From Peristeroidobacter agariperforans (GTDB taxonomy: Bacteria; Pseudomonadota; Gammaproteobacteria; Steroidobacterales; Steroidobacteraceae), in the NCBI RefSeq assembly GCF_004138335.1, contig NZ_RYFW01000003.1, positions 310,001 to 374,000 on the forward strand: a DNA stretch of 64,000 nucleotides, given 5' to 3'. Made by a program: the position numbers and the translations under genes. How positions within the stretch are numbered: the stretch's first letter is position 1; each line of letters opens with the position of its first letter. The notes below the pieces were generated by a model. It was given only the letters and a program-made list of their open reading frames with translations, made no database searches and was not told the DNA's origin. Positions 48,622 through 57,331 of the stretch are shown here, piece after piece.

Positions 48622-49919
48622 GCGCCACTCGCAAACTGCTGGATTTCGCACGAGCCCCGCACACGCTGCCCCCGGAGGTTCGCGAGGCGACCCTACGGCT
48701 GCTTGCCGATACGTTAGCTGTCGGAGCGGCGGGATCGACGGCGCCAGGCGCTTCCGGCGTGCTCACTGCGGCGCGCGGCTGGGGCGCAGGCAACGAGGCA
48801 CGAGTGTTGGCGAGCAACGTGCGCTTGCCAGCGGCGAGCGCGGCCTTCGTGAATGCATTTCAGATTCATTGTTTGGAATGGGACGCCGTGCACGAGCCTG
48901 CCGTCGTGCATGCGTTGTCCACGGTTACCGCCGCTTTGCTGGCAGCGATCGATCGTCGCGGCGGCTGTGATCCGGAAGCCGCGCTCACTGCGCTAGCAGT
49001 CGGTGTCGATATAGCAAGTGGGCTCGGTCTCGCCGCGACCAGTCCGCTGCGCTTCTTCCGTCCGGCGACGGCGGGATGCATCGGCGCTGCTCTGGCAGTA
49101 GCGCGCATCGAAGGCCTGGAGGATGTCGACGACGTGCTCGGCCTGGCTTACTCACAATGCGCCGGCACGATGCAGGCGCATGTCGAAGGGTCGATCGCGT
49201 TGCCGCTGCAGATTGCTGGCGCGGCTCGGGCGGCAATAGCGGCTGTCGATTTGGTGAAGGCCGGTCTCACCGGGCCGCACGATGTGCTCGAAGGGCCGTT
49301 CGGCTATTTCAAGTTGATCGATGACGGCGATCTCGCCACGTACACGAACACGATCGGCTCGGTGTGGCGTATCGCTGAAGTCAGTGTGAAACCATTTCCA
49401 AGTGGGCGAGCGAGCCACGGTGTGCTTTCGACGCTCGACGCGCTGCGTCGCGAGGGGCTCGTCGACCTGGAATCGGTGGCGCGCATCGAAGCGTTCGTGC
49501 CGACGCTCGTTCACCGACTGGTCGGTCGGCCGCTGCAGCCTGCGATGACATCGGCGTACGCACGCCTGTGTCTGCCGCTGCTCACTGCGCTGATGCTCAC
49601 CGACGGTCGTATCGATCCGCGCCGCTTCACGGCGGCAACATTCTCTGATCCGAACATCATGGCGCTGGCGTCCGGGCTCGAGATCACTCGCGACGCCAAT
49701 CCGAATCCCAATGCGTTGGCGCCTCAGCGCATCGTCGTCCATCGAAACGATGGCGCGAAGATCGAGCGCGACGTGCCCAATGTTCTAGGCCACCCGGCCG
49801 CGCCTATGAGCACTGCGCAGGTGGCTGCCAAGCGCGGGCTCTGTCGCGAGCTGGCTGCAGACGGTCTGGATGATGAATTGTTCCTGGATCCGCTGTCTTT
49901 CTTCTCTCATGCGGAGTGA
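48618..49919 (+). CDS. MmgE/PrpD family protein, second of two
   Basis: This 433-residue paralogue begins at GTG 48618, overlapping the previous stop (GTGA). It shares the family layout (LLADTLAVGAAGS, HCLEWDAVHEPAVVHALSTV, FFRPATAGCIGAALAVARIEG, SVKPFPSGRASHGVLSTL) but is only distantly similar to its neighbour. In the first domain the typical HNT/STAG loop is replaced by RPATAGCIG. No metal or cofactor is expected. Pairs of MmgE/PrpD genes beside amidases and ligases occur in catabolic islands whose chemistry is not established, so I give no reaction. Confidence 0.9.
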   Translation: MSATRKLLDFARAPHTLPPEVREATLRLLADTLAVGAAGSTAPGASGVLTAARGWGAGNEARVLASNVRLPAASAAFVNAFQIHCLEWDAVHEPAVVHALSTVTAALLAAIDRRGGCDPEAALTALAVGVDIASGLGLAATSPLRFFRPATAGCIGAALAVARIEGLEDVDDVLGLAYSQCAGTMQAHVEGSIALPLQIAGAARAAIAAVDLVKAGLTGPHDVLEGPFGYFKLIDDGDLATYTNTIGSVWRIAEVSVKPFPSGRASHGVLSTLDALRREGLVDLESVARIEAFVPTLVHRLVGRPLQPAMTSAYARLCLPLLTALMLTDGRIDPRRFTAATFSDPNIMALASGLEITRDANPNPNALAPQRIVVHRNDGAKIERDVPNVLGHPAAPMSTAQVAAKRGLCRELAADGLDDELFLDPLSFFSHAE

Positions 49920-49922
49920 TGC

Positions 49923-51296
49923 ATGACGTTTCCCTCGTACTTCGAAGCATTCGATGCCCGGCAGATGCTCGAGGACTATCCCATCGGCGACGCCTTCGTT
50001 GCGCGTTACACGGCGATGAGCCGCGATGAGTTGCGCTCACTGCAGAATCAGCGCTTCCTGCGGCTGATGAAGCGCGGCTGGCAGATTCCGTTCTATCAGC
50101 GGTTGTGGGGTGCGAAGGGCATCGAGCCCGGCGACATCCGCAGCCTCGAAGACATCGTCAAGCTGCCGGTCTACGACAAGAGCGACTTGATGAAGTCGAT
50201 CGCCGAGCATCCGCCGTATGGCGATTTCGCCGGTGTCGGCGGAGCAGAGCGTGCACCGGTGATTTTTCACACGACCTCGGGCACCACCGGCCGTCCGCAG
50301 GCGCTGCTGTTCGGTCCGAAAGGTCGAGAGGTCACGAATCTGCTCGTGGGGCGCATGTATCGCTGGCAGGGCCTGCAGCCCGCAGACGTGGTGCAGTCCG
50401 TGTACGGGCACGGCATGATCAACGGCGGCCACTACATTCGCGAGGCGGTCACGCATTTCACGAACTCGATCTTCCTTTCCGCCGGCACCGGCATCGAAAC
50501 GCGTTCGGCGAATCAGGTGGCGTTGATGGCCGACTTCAACGTGTCCGTGCTGGTCGGCTTCATCGACTACATCCGCAAGCTCGCTGAAGTCGCACGCGCA
50601 GAAGGCGTGCTCGACAAGATCAACATCCGCATGATCTGCGGCCACCTCGGTACGGAAGATCGCTCAGGTGTCGAGCAGGCGTGGAACGGTGCGAAGGCAT
50701 TCGATTGGTACGGCGTGGGCGATACCGGATCGATTGCCGGTGAAGGCCCTGAGCGCGACGGTCTCTATGTTTGGGAAGACGCGCAATATCTGGAACTGCT
50801 CGATGTCGATGCCGGCGTGCCCGTGGGACGAGGCGAGGTGGGCGACATGGTCGTCACCACGCTGTTCAAAGACGACATCGCGCCTTGCATCCGCTTCAAC
50901 ACGCACGACATCACACACGAGCTGACTGGTACGAATCAGACCGGCATGGTGTTCAGCCGCATTGCTGGCTTCAAAGGCCGCAGCGACAACATGGTCAAGC
51001 TGCGCGGGATCAATGTGTTCCCGCACGCCATCGGGGCATTGATCGAGAACCGCAGCGATCTCACGGGCGAGTATGTCTGCCGCCTGACGCGGGATCCGGG
51101 CACGATGCGCGACGACATGGTCGTCGTGCTCGAAACCCGTGGCGGCACGGATCCGGAACAACTCGCCGGCGTGTTGCGGCAAGGGTTGGGCGTCGAAGTG
51201 TTGGTGAAGCTGGTGGGCGCGGGCGAGACCGCGTCGCTGACCCAGATCGACGTGCGTCAGAAACCGATTCGACTGATTGACGAGCGCAAGTCGTGA
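49923..51296 (+). CDS. PaaK-like AMP-forming acyl/aryl-CoA ligase
   Basis: The 457-residue protein has the ANL-family adenylation motif FHTTSGTTGRPQALLFGP (P-loop type A3). It has YGVGDTGSIAGEGPERDGLYVWED, where phenylacetate-CoA ligases bind the acyl adenylate, and CIRFNTHDITHEL followed by GRSDNMVKLRGINVFP, including the hinge and the C-terminal lid. Its size and lid match PaaK rather than the longer acyl-CoA synthetases. It would convert an aromatic or short acid to its CoA thioester with ATP. It starts 3 bp after the second MmgE/PrpD gene and overlaps the amidase gene by 4 bp, so an acid released by that amidase could be its substrate. Confidence 0.92.
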   Translation: MTFPSYFEAFDARQMLEDYPIGDAFVARYTAMSRDELRSLQNQRFLRLMKRGWQIPFYQRLWGAKGIEPGDIRSLEDIVKLPVYDKSDLMKSIAEHPPYGDFAGVGGAERAPVIFHTTSGTTGRPQALLFGPKGREVTNLLVGRMYRWQGLQPADVVQSVYGHGMINGGHYIREAVTHFTNSIFLSAGTGIETRSANQVALMADFNVSVLVGFIDYIRKLAEVARAEGVLDKINIRMICGHLGTEDRSGVEQAWNGAKAFDWYGVGDTGSIAGEGPERDGLYVWEDAQYLELLDVDAGVPVGRGEVGDMVVTTLFKDDIAPCIRFNTHDITHELTGTNQTGMVFSRIAGFKGRSDNMVKLRGINVFPHAIGALIENRSDLTGEYVCRLTRDPGTMRDDMVVVLETRGGTDPEQLAGVLRQGLGVEVLVKLVGAGETASLTQIDVRQKPIRLIDERKS

Positions 51297-52606
51297 GCGA
51301 TTGGCGGAGAGTCAGCATAGCAAGTCTGCGAGCCGCTTATGCCGCTGGCGAGACGACGCCTGCGCAAGTGGTCGCGAGCTATCTGGATCGGATCGAGCGG
51401 CTTGCGTCGCTGAAGGCATTCATCGAGGTCGATCGAGAACGCGCGTTGTCGGATGCCGCTGCCGGCGGCGAGCGTATCCAGAGAGGACAGGCACGAGCGC
51501 TCGAAGGCGTGCCGGTCGGCATCAAAGCAAACATCGCGGTCCAAGGACTCGAATGGAACGCAGGCATGGAGTTGCGACGAGGGGTGGTCGCAGATCGTGA
51601 CGCGCACGTCGTTGCGAGACTGAAGGAAGCCGGCGCCATCGTGCTCGGCACGCTGAATATGCACGAGGCGGCGCTTGGTGCGACCACTGACAATCCGTGG
51701 TTCGGTCGGGCCATGAATCCTCATCGCGAAGGTTACACGCCCGGCGGCTCATCGGGTGGCAGTGGCGCAGCGATCGCAGCTGGACTATGTATCGCTTCGC
51801 TCGGCACGGACACGCTTGGTTCAGTTCGTATTCCAGCGGCCTACAACGGTGTGTATGGCATCAAGCCGACCACGGGGCTGGTCTCATCCGCGGGGCTCAT
51901 GCCCTTGAGCGAACGCCTCGATTCCATCGGGCCGCTCGCGCGCTCGTTGGAGGATCTGAACACGGTCCTTCGTGTGTTGATGGATGTTTCGCCCGCCGTT
52001 GAGCCGAAGCGTGTGTTGCTCCTCGATGGCTTGGTCGAATCATCCGAGTGTGAGCCGGCTGTGATTGCTGGATACGAGAAGGCGCGTCAGCTGCTGTTGG
52101 ATCGGCCGGCCGCCAATATCGAACTTCAGGACGATGCGTTGGCCATACGCTCTGCGGGGTTCATCGTGGCCGTTCGAGAGCTGATCGAGCATCTCGGCGA
52201 GACGCGCCGTGTGCGCGCCGAAGTTCTCTCGGCGGAACTGAAGTTTATGCTTGGCTATGTAGAAGGTCGTTCGGAGGCGCAGTACGCGGACGCTCAGGCC
52301 GTGCTCGAGCGCACGCGAAAGCTTCTTCGCGACAGCATCGGCAAGGATGGCGTGCTGTTGCTGCCAACTGCGCCGCAAGCTGCGTTCGAGCACACATCGA
52401 GACCGCCTGTCAGCCAATCGAATTTCACCGCGCTGGCCAGCATCGCCGGCCTGCCGGCGATCAGTATTCCAGCGGGCGTCAATGAGCACGGTCTGCCTGT
52501 CGCTGTTCAGCTCGTCGGCGCTCCGGGCAACGAAGCTGGATTGATCGCGGTCGCGCGAGAACTGGATGCGGGCCTGCGCGCCTATACGCCTCCACCTATC
52601 AATTAG
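51293..52606 (+). CDS. Amidase-signature family amidase
   Basis: This 437-residue protein starts at GTG 51293 (GTGA overlap). The Ser-cisSer-Lys triad is visible: lysine in VGIKANIAVQG, the cis-serine in TPGGSSGGSGAAIAAG, and the nucleophile serine in GTDTLGSVRIPAAY. The C-terminal SIAGLPAISIPAGVNEHGLPVAVQLVG is also typical. The family hydrolyses linear amides and some ureido acids to the acid and ammonia or amine. No signal peptide is present, so it acts in the cytoplasm. With the PuuE-like and isochorismatase-like enzymes elsewhere in the island, it adds to the evidence that the degraded compound contains amide nitrogen. Confidence 0.92.
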   Translation: MSDWRRVSIASLRAAYAAGETTPAQVVASYLDRIERLASLKAFIEVDRERALSDAAAGGERIQRGQARALEGVPVGIKANIAVQGLEWNAGMELRRGVVADRDAHVVARLKEAGAIVLGTLNMHEAALGATTDNPWFGRAMNPHREGYTPGGSSGGSGAAIAAGLCIASLGTDTLGSVRIPAAYNGVYGIKPTTGLVSSAGLMPLSERLDSIGPLARSLEDLNTVLRVLMDVSPAVEPKRVLLLDGLVESSECEPAVIAGYEKARQLLLDRPAANIELQDDALAIRSAGFIVAVRELIEHLGETRRVRAEVLSAELKFMLGYVEGRSEAQYADAQAVLERTRKLLRDSIGKDGVLLLPTAPQAAFEHTSRPPVSQSNFTALASIAGLPAISIPAGVNEHGLPVAVQLVGAPGNEAGLIAVARELDAGLRAYTPPPIN

Positions 52607-52623
52607 AAAGCGAGGGACTCCCC

Positions 52624-52929
52624 ATGCGAATCGTCGTTCTATTCAATCTCAAGCCCGGCGCGGACGCGGCGGCTTATGAGAAGTGGGCGCGGACCACGGA
52701 TATCCCGGGCGTGCGTGCATTGAAATCGGTTGCGGACTTTCAGGTGTACCGCGCGACCGGGCTGCTCGGCGCCGATGCGAAGCCGCCGTACTCTTATATA
52801 GAGGTGATCGACGTCCCGGATATGAATGCATTCGGCGCGGACGTGGGGAGCGAGGCCGTGCAGAAGGTCGCCGCTGAATTCCAACAGTTTGCGGACAATC
52901 CTCAATTCATTCTGACGCAGGCAATCTGA
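52624..52929 (+). CDS. Small HapK/RedY-like or Dabb-type alpha+beta barrel protein
   Basis: The 101-residue protein begins MRIVVLFNLKPGADAAAYEKWA and continues with a KSVADFQVYRATG strand, YSYIEVIDVPDMNAF and VQKVAAEFQQFAD, the beta-alpha-beta-beta pattern of dimeric ferredoxin-like barrels. It reminds me most of HapK/RedY, an accessory protein of the prodigiosin pathway and of many catabolic gene sets. No catalytic residue can be identified. It follows the amidase gene by 17 bp, has GCGAGGGA upstream, and overlaps the SDR gene by one base, so it is probably a small pathway enzyme or chaperone. The family assignment is tentative. Confidence 0.8.
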   Translation: MRIVVLFNLKPGADAAAYEKWARTTDIPGVRALKSVADFQVYRATGLLGADAKPPYSYIEVIDVPDMNAFGADVGSEAVQKVAAEFQQFADNPQFILTQAI

Positions 52930-53762
52930 TGCGGCGCTTCGAAAACAAAACCGTGGTCGTGACCGGCTCCGGTCGCGACAAAGGCCTCGGCCAGGCCATC
53001 CTGCAACGCTTCGCCGACGAGGGCGCGAACTGCGTCGTCTCCGACCTGGGTGCGCCGGCTCAGCACATGGGAGCAGGCGACATCGGCACGACGGCGGAGA
53101 TGGAAAAGATCGCGACCGAGCTGCGTCAGCGCGGCGCGAAAGTCGTCACCATTCCGTGTGACGTGCGTTCCGAGCAGAGTTGCGAAGCCTTGGCGCAGAA
53201 GGCGGTGGAAGCCTTCGGTTCGCTCGACATCTGGGTGAACAACGCGGGCATCGGCTACATCATGAAACCGCTGTTGGAAACAACTGCGAGCGAATGGGAC
53301 GCGGTGCTTGGCGTCAACCTCTCGGGCGCGTTCTTCGGCACGAAGGCCGCCGCGCGCGTGATGATCAAGCAGGGGCGGGGCGGACGCATCATCAATATCG
53401 CGAGCCAGGCCGCGAAGTCCGGCTTTCCTCACATGGCGCCGTACACCAGCTCGAAGCACGGCATGGTCGGTTTGACTCGATCCACCGCGATCGAGCTCGG
53501 CGCGCATGGCGTTACCGTCAACGCGGTGTGTCCGAACCATGTGACGACCGGCCTCGGCGCCAAACAGAACGAGTATTTCTCGAAGCTGCTGGGCTTTCCG
53601 ACCGTCGAAGCCTACATCGAGAACATGAAGCGCAAGAACCCGCTCGGCCGGCCTGGATTCGCGAGCGACACCGCCGCTGCTTGCGCGTGGCTCGCTTCCG
53701 ACGATGCAGTGTATGTGACGGGCGAAGCGCTCAATGTTTCCGGCGGCGAGGAGATGCACTGA
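52929..53762 (+). CDS. Short-chain dehydrogenase/reductase (SDR)
   Basis: The 277-residue protein has the classical SDR layout: cofactor loop TGSGRDKGLGQAI, NNAGIGY, the catalytic serine region NIASQAAKSGF, and YTSSK with the catalytic tyrosine and lysine. An arginine in GSGRDKG may bind NADP phosphate, although the cofactor preference is not settled. It shares a base with the HapK-like gene stop and with the next gene's start (TGATG), so all three are translationally coupled. The likely reaction is oxidation of a secondary alcohol or 3-hydroxyacyl group. Confidence 0.93.
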   Translation: MRRFENKTVVVTGSGRDKGLGQAILQRFADEGANCVVSDLGAPAQHMGAGDIGTTAEMEKIATELRQRGAKVVTIPCDVRSEQSCEALAQKAVEAFGSLDIWVNNAGIGYIMKPLLETTASEWDAVLGVNLSGAFFGTKAAARVMIKQGRGGRIINIASQAAKSGFPHMAPYTSSKHGMVGLTRSTAIELGAHGVTVNAVCPNHVTTGLGAKQNEYFSKLLGFPTVEAYIENMKRKNPLGRPGFASDTAAACAWLASDDAVYVTGEALNVSGGEEMH

Positions 53763-54628
53763 TGCAGGAAGAACGCATCGGGTGGCCGAATGGCGCCAAG
53801 CTGGCGCTGTCGATCGTCGTCAACGTCGAAGAAGGCTCGGAGATGACGGTCGCCCGCGGCGACAAAGGCATGGAGCCGGTCGACGAGTTGGGCATTCATC
53901 TCAAGATGCCCATTCGAAACTACGGCAACGAATCGAATTATCTGTACGGCATCAAGGCCGGCGCGCCGCGCATAGTCAAACTGTTGCGCGACTATGGCGT
54001 GAAGGCGAGCTGGACGGTCGCGGCGCTCAGCCTCGAGAACCATCCCGAGATTGCAAAGGCCATCGCCGAGCTCGGCCATGAGCCGGTCAGCCACGGCTGG
54101 CGCTGGATCCATCAGTTCAAAATGAATGAAGCCGACGAGCGTGAGTTCATCCGCAAAGCCGTGGCTTCGATTCAGAAGACCGTGGGCGTGCGTCCGATGG
54201 GCTGGCTCAGCCGCTATTTGCACACGGACAACACTCGACGCCTGCTGATCGAGGAAGGCTTCAGCTATCACATGGACGACTACTCCGGCGACGTGCCGTT
54301 CTGGGATCGCACCACCGTGCCGGGCAAGCCGATCGCGATCGTGCCGTATCAGCTCGATACCAACGATATGAAAATGTGGATCGACCCGGCCATGACGCCG
54401 ACGCAGTGGCTGGAATATGCAAGGCAGTGCTTCGACCAGCTGTATCGCGAAGGCGAAGCCGGCTTCCCGAAGATGATGTCGCTCGGCTTGCACCTGCGCA
54501 TCATCGGCCGTCCCGGTCGCATCTGGGCGTTCGAAGAATTCCTGAAATATGCAACGGCAAAACGCGACGTGTGGATCACTACGCGGCACGAGATCGCCAG
54601 GCACTTTGCCAAGGTGAGCCCGCCGTGA
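53762..54628 (+). CDS. PuuE-like polysaccharide-deacetylase-fold hydrolase
   Basis: The 288-residue protein is closer to the PuuE allantoinase/cyclic-imidase type than the two at 28734 and 29629. It has WPNGAKLALSIVVNVEEGSE, GNESNYLYGIKAGAPRI, GHEPVSHGWRWIHQF with a metal-site histidine pair, and LGLHLRIIGRPGR near the end. These enzymes open cyclic ureides and imides, or hydrolyse related amides, without the classic NodB aspartate pair. No signal peptide is present. Being third of its kind in the window, it supports a heterocyclic or amide substrate. It overlaps the SDR gene and the enoyl-CoA-hydratase-like gene. Confidence 0.9.
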   Translation: MQEERIGWPNGAKLALSIVVNVEEGSEMTVARGDKGMEPVDELGIHLKMPIRNYGNESNYLYGIKAGAPRIVKLLRDYGVKASWTVAALSLENHPEIAKAIAELGHEPVSHGWRWIHQFKMNEADEREFIRKAVASIQKTVGVRPMGWLSRYLHTDNTRRLLIEEGFSYHMDDYSGDVPFWDRTTVPGKPIAIVPYQLDTNDMKMWIDPAMTPTQWLEYARQCFDQLYREGEAGFPKMMSLGLHLRIIGRPGRIWAFEEFLKYATAKRDVWITTRHEIARHFAKVSPP

Positions 54629-55389
54629 CGGTCCGCCTCGAAAAGCAGGGCGCGATTGCGCGGCTGGTGATTGACCGAGCTGCGAAGCGCAATGCGATCA
54701 CGCAGGCGATGTGGGATTTGTTTTCATCGTTACTCGATGACGCGATGAAGGACGCAGCCATCAAGGTCGTGATCCTGCAGTCAGCGGTCGATGGCGTGTT
54801 CTCCGCCGGCGCCGACATTTCCGAGTTCGCGACGGGGGCGCTCGATCCGGCGTGGCAGAAGATGAATCAGGCGGCGATTCGCAGAGTTCAGTCCGAGCTG
54901 GCGCGCGCGCCGAAGCCGGTGATTGCTCTCATCGACGGCGATTGCGTCGGCGGTGGCTGTGGGCTTGCCATCGCATGTGACATTCGTGTCGCCAGTCCGC
55001 GTGCGCGGTTTGGTATCACGCCCGCGAAGCTGGGATTGGTGTACTCGCTGCACGATACGAAGCTGCTGGTCGATCTGGTGGGGCCGGGGCAGGCCAAGCG
55101 CATGCTGTTCTCTGGTCAGTTGCTCGATGGCGCCGAGGCGCATCGGATCGGGTTGGTGGAGCTTCTTAGCGAGGACGCCGCGAGCGAAGCGAACCAGCTT
55201 GCCGAGGTGATTGCGAGTAACTCGCCGCAAGCGATCCGCGCGATCAAGAGCATCATCCGACGAATTCTGGATGGCCAGCCGGATGACGACGCGTCCACCC
55301 AGCAAATGTTTTCGGCCGCGTTCGGCAGCGAGGACTTTGCTGAAGGCGTCGCGGCGTTCCTTGCCAAGCGTAAAGCACAGTTCAAATGA
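54625..55389 (+). CDS. Enoyl-CoA hydratase/isomerase-fold protein lacking both hydratase glutamates
   Basis: Translation starts at GTG 54625 (GTGA overlap), giving 254 residues of crotonase fold. The oxyanion-hole segments FSAGADISEF and DGDCVGGGCGLAIACD are intact. The two acid residues of true hydratases are missing: GGGCGLA replaces GGGCELA, and FGITPAKLGL has alanine-lysine where FGQPEIxLG has glutamate. Such variants often act as isomerases, hydrolases, decarboxylases or ring-cleaving enzymes rather than hydratases. In this operon it follows a PaaK-like ligase, so it probably acts on a CoA thioester. The reaction cannot be specified. Confidence 0.9.
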   Translation: MTVRLEKQGAIARLVIDRAAKRNAITQAMWDLFSSLLDDAMKDAAIKVVILQSAVDGVFSAGADISEFATGALDPAWQKMNQAAIRRVQSELARAPKPVIALIDGDCVGGGCGLAIACDIRVASPRARFGITPAKLGLVYSLHDTKLLVDLVGPGQAKRMLFSGQLLDGAEAHRIGLVELLSEDAASEANQLAEVIASNSPQAIRAIKSIIRRILDGQPDDDASTQQMFSAAFGSEDFAEGVAAFLAKRKAQFK

Positions 55390-56291
55390 GCAACTATTTG
55401 ACTCACGGCCGCATCGTCGGCGGCGTCGTCACCACACCGGATCTCAACGCCGCCCTGGCCGATTATCACGAGCGCTTGGGGCTCGAGCTGGTAGATCACG
55501 GGCCGCTTACGGCGGATCTCGCGGCGAGCTGGGGTTGCCCACGCAGCGCCGGCGCAAAAACCGCAACGCTGCAACCGAAGAGCGGGGCGCATTGTTTCAT
55601 TCGTCTGGTCGAAGCGCCGTTGCCGGCGGATTTTCGCCCGACGCGCACTTACGGTTGGGCGGCCTACGAGCTGACCGTACAGGATGTCTTCGGCTGGCCT
55701 GGACGATTGCAAGGCAGCGGCTTCGATGTGGTCGGTCCGCCGAAAGCGCTCGAGGGCTTGCCATACTTCATCCCGATGCAGGTGCTAGGGCGCGGCCGCG
55801 AGATGATTTATCTGAATGAAGTCGCGGAGAACACGCCGACTTCGGATCTGCCGAAGGCCAACTCGCTCACCGATCACATATTCATCGTCATTCTCGCGAC
55901 GCCGAACCGCGAAGCGACGGTGCAGTGGTACGAGCACTTGCTGCAGCTGGACGTGGGCAGCAGTTACACGCTCGCATACTCGATGATCAACAATGCCTTC
56001 GGTCTGCCGAAGGATCATCGCAGCACCATCACGATGGTGCAGAAGGGGCGGCTGCCGATCGTCGAAGTCGATGACTATCCCGAAAGCGCGACGGTTCGAT
56101 CGGGACCGGAGGGCACGCTGCCGCCGGCGAACGCCTTGGTGACGCTCGCGGTGAACGACTTGGACGCGCTGCCGCTGGAATATATCGAAGCGCCCGTGCG
56201 CCGCTCGGGGCCCGTGTATGGCGGGCGTCGTGCAGCGACGGTTCGAGGGCCCGCAGGGGAACTGCTCGAGTTGCTCGAGATCGGTCGCTAG
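55386..56291 (+). CDS. VOC-superfamily (extradiol-dioxygenase/glyoxalase-like) protein
   Basis: The 301-residue protein has two tandem VOC modules, about 10-145 and 155-295, the second beginning DHIFIVILATPNREATVQWYEH. In each module a beta-alpha-beta-beta-beta pattern is visible. The second module has the histidine (DHIF) and a late glutamate (LLELLEIGR) at positions used for metal binding in dioxygenases and glyoxalases, while the first begins GGVVTTPDL without histidine. It may be an extradiol-type dioxygenase or an isomerase. It overlaps the preceding gene (ATGA). Confidence 0.85.
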   Translation: MSNYLTHGRIVGGVVTTPDLNAALADYHERLGLELVDHGPLTADLAASWGCPRSAGAKTATLQPKSGAHCFIRLVEAPLPADFRPTRTYGWAAYELTVQDVFGWPGRLQGSGFDVVGPPKALEGLPYFIPMQVLGRGREMIYLNEVAENTPTSDLPKANSLTDHIFIVILATPNREATVQWYEHLLQLDVGSSYTLAYSMINNAFGLPKDHRSTITMVQKGRLPIVEVDDYPESATVRSGPEGTLPPANALVTLAVNDLDALPLEYIEAPVRRSGPVYGGRRAATVRGPAGELLELLEIGR

Positions 56292-56317
56292 TACGAGACT
56301 TACAACGAAGGTCAGCC

Positions 56318-57331
56318 ATGTCAGCCGGGAATCAGGAAGTCGTACTTCGTCACTCGCCGCAAGCCCGTCCGGTTGCAGCGGACCTCGCGTTGGTCGAACG
56401 GCCCGTGCCGGCAGCAGCGCCACGCGATGGGTTGCGTGTACGAGTCATTGCGTTGTCGCTCGATCCGTATCTCGGCTCTCGCATGCGTGGCAAGCACATG
56501 GGGGAACCTGCGCCTGCGCCGGGGGCTTCTCTGCCGGGCTGGGCAGTGGCTGAAGTGCTCGATTCGGATCATCCGGACTTTGCGCGTGGCGACTATGTCG
56601 TCGCGGAGACCGGCTGGACGAACATCGCTGCGATTCCTGCGAGTGGCGCTCGGAAAGTTGATCCGACACTGCCGCTAACGGCACATCTCGGTGTGCTCGG
56701 CATGCCCGGGCTGTCGGCTTGGGTGGGCATCACACAACTGGCGAAAGCCAAAGAGGGTGATGTGCTCACTGTCGATGCCGCTGCTGGGACTGTCGGCGGC
56801 GTGGCAGGGCAGATCGTGCGTGCGTTGGGTGGACGCGCCATCGGCATAGCTGGTGGGCCGGAGAAATGCGCGCTCGTCACGCAACGCTACGGGTTCGATG
56901 CCTGCATCGACTATCGCACCGAGAATTGGGCGGCGGCGCTCAAGCAAGCCGTCGGCGAAGGTTCGACCATTCATTTCGAGAACGTCGGACTCGCGGTTTA
57001 TGAGAAGGCGTTTCCGTTGCTGCGTTTGTATGGGCGTGTCGTTCTTTGCGGCCTCGCCGATCATTACCACTCGGATGGGCCGCCCGCTGCCTATCCGCTC
57101 GGGCCGGTGATGGGCAAGCGTGCGACGGTCATGGGCATGGTCGTCTACGACTATTTCAATCGCCTTCCCGAATGGGTGCGGCTCGGCTCGCGTTGGTTGC
57201 GCGAGGGCAAGCTCGTTCAAGTCGATGACATTTCCGACGGCCTGGCCAGCGCACCTGCGCAGTTCGAGCGCATGGTGCGCGGCCAGCATCTTGGCAAAGC
57301 GTTGGTCCGCATCGGCGCGGATAAGGCTTAG
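56318..57331 (+). CDS. NADP-dependent MDR oxidoreductase (CurA/PTGR-like, zinc-free)
   Basis: This 337-residue medium-chain reductase has no zinc ligands. The nucleotide-binding segment is VDAAAGTVGGVAGQIVRALGGRAIGIAGG, and IHFENVGLAVYEKAFPLLRLYGRVVLCGL follows. This group reduces alpha,beta-unsaturated ketones or aldehydes with NADPH, such as curcumin reductase CurA and prostaglandin/leukotriene reductase. The N-terminal VALSLDPYLGSRMRG is a group signature. It ends the ten-gene run and follows the VOC gene by 26 bp. An enone or enal intermediate is therefore plausible. Its end overlaps the convergent gene at 57328. Confidence 0.92.
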   Translation: MSAGNQEVVLRHSPQARPVAADLALVERPVPAAAPRDGLRVRVIALSLDPYLGSRMRGKHMGEPAPAPGASLPGWAVAEVLDSDHPDFARGDYVVAETGWTNIAAIPASGARKVDPTLPLTAHLGVLGMPGLSAWVGITQLAKAKEGDVLTVDAAAGTVGGVAGQIVRALGGRAIGIAGGPEKCALVTQRYGFDACIDYRTENWAAALKQAVGEGSTIHFENVGLAVYEKAFPLLRLYGRVVLCGLADHYHSDGPPAAYPLGPVMGKRATVMGMVVYDYFNRLPEWVRLGSRWLREGKLVQVDDISDGLASAPAQFERMVRGQHLGKALVRIGADKA

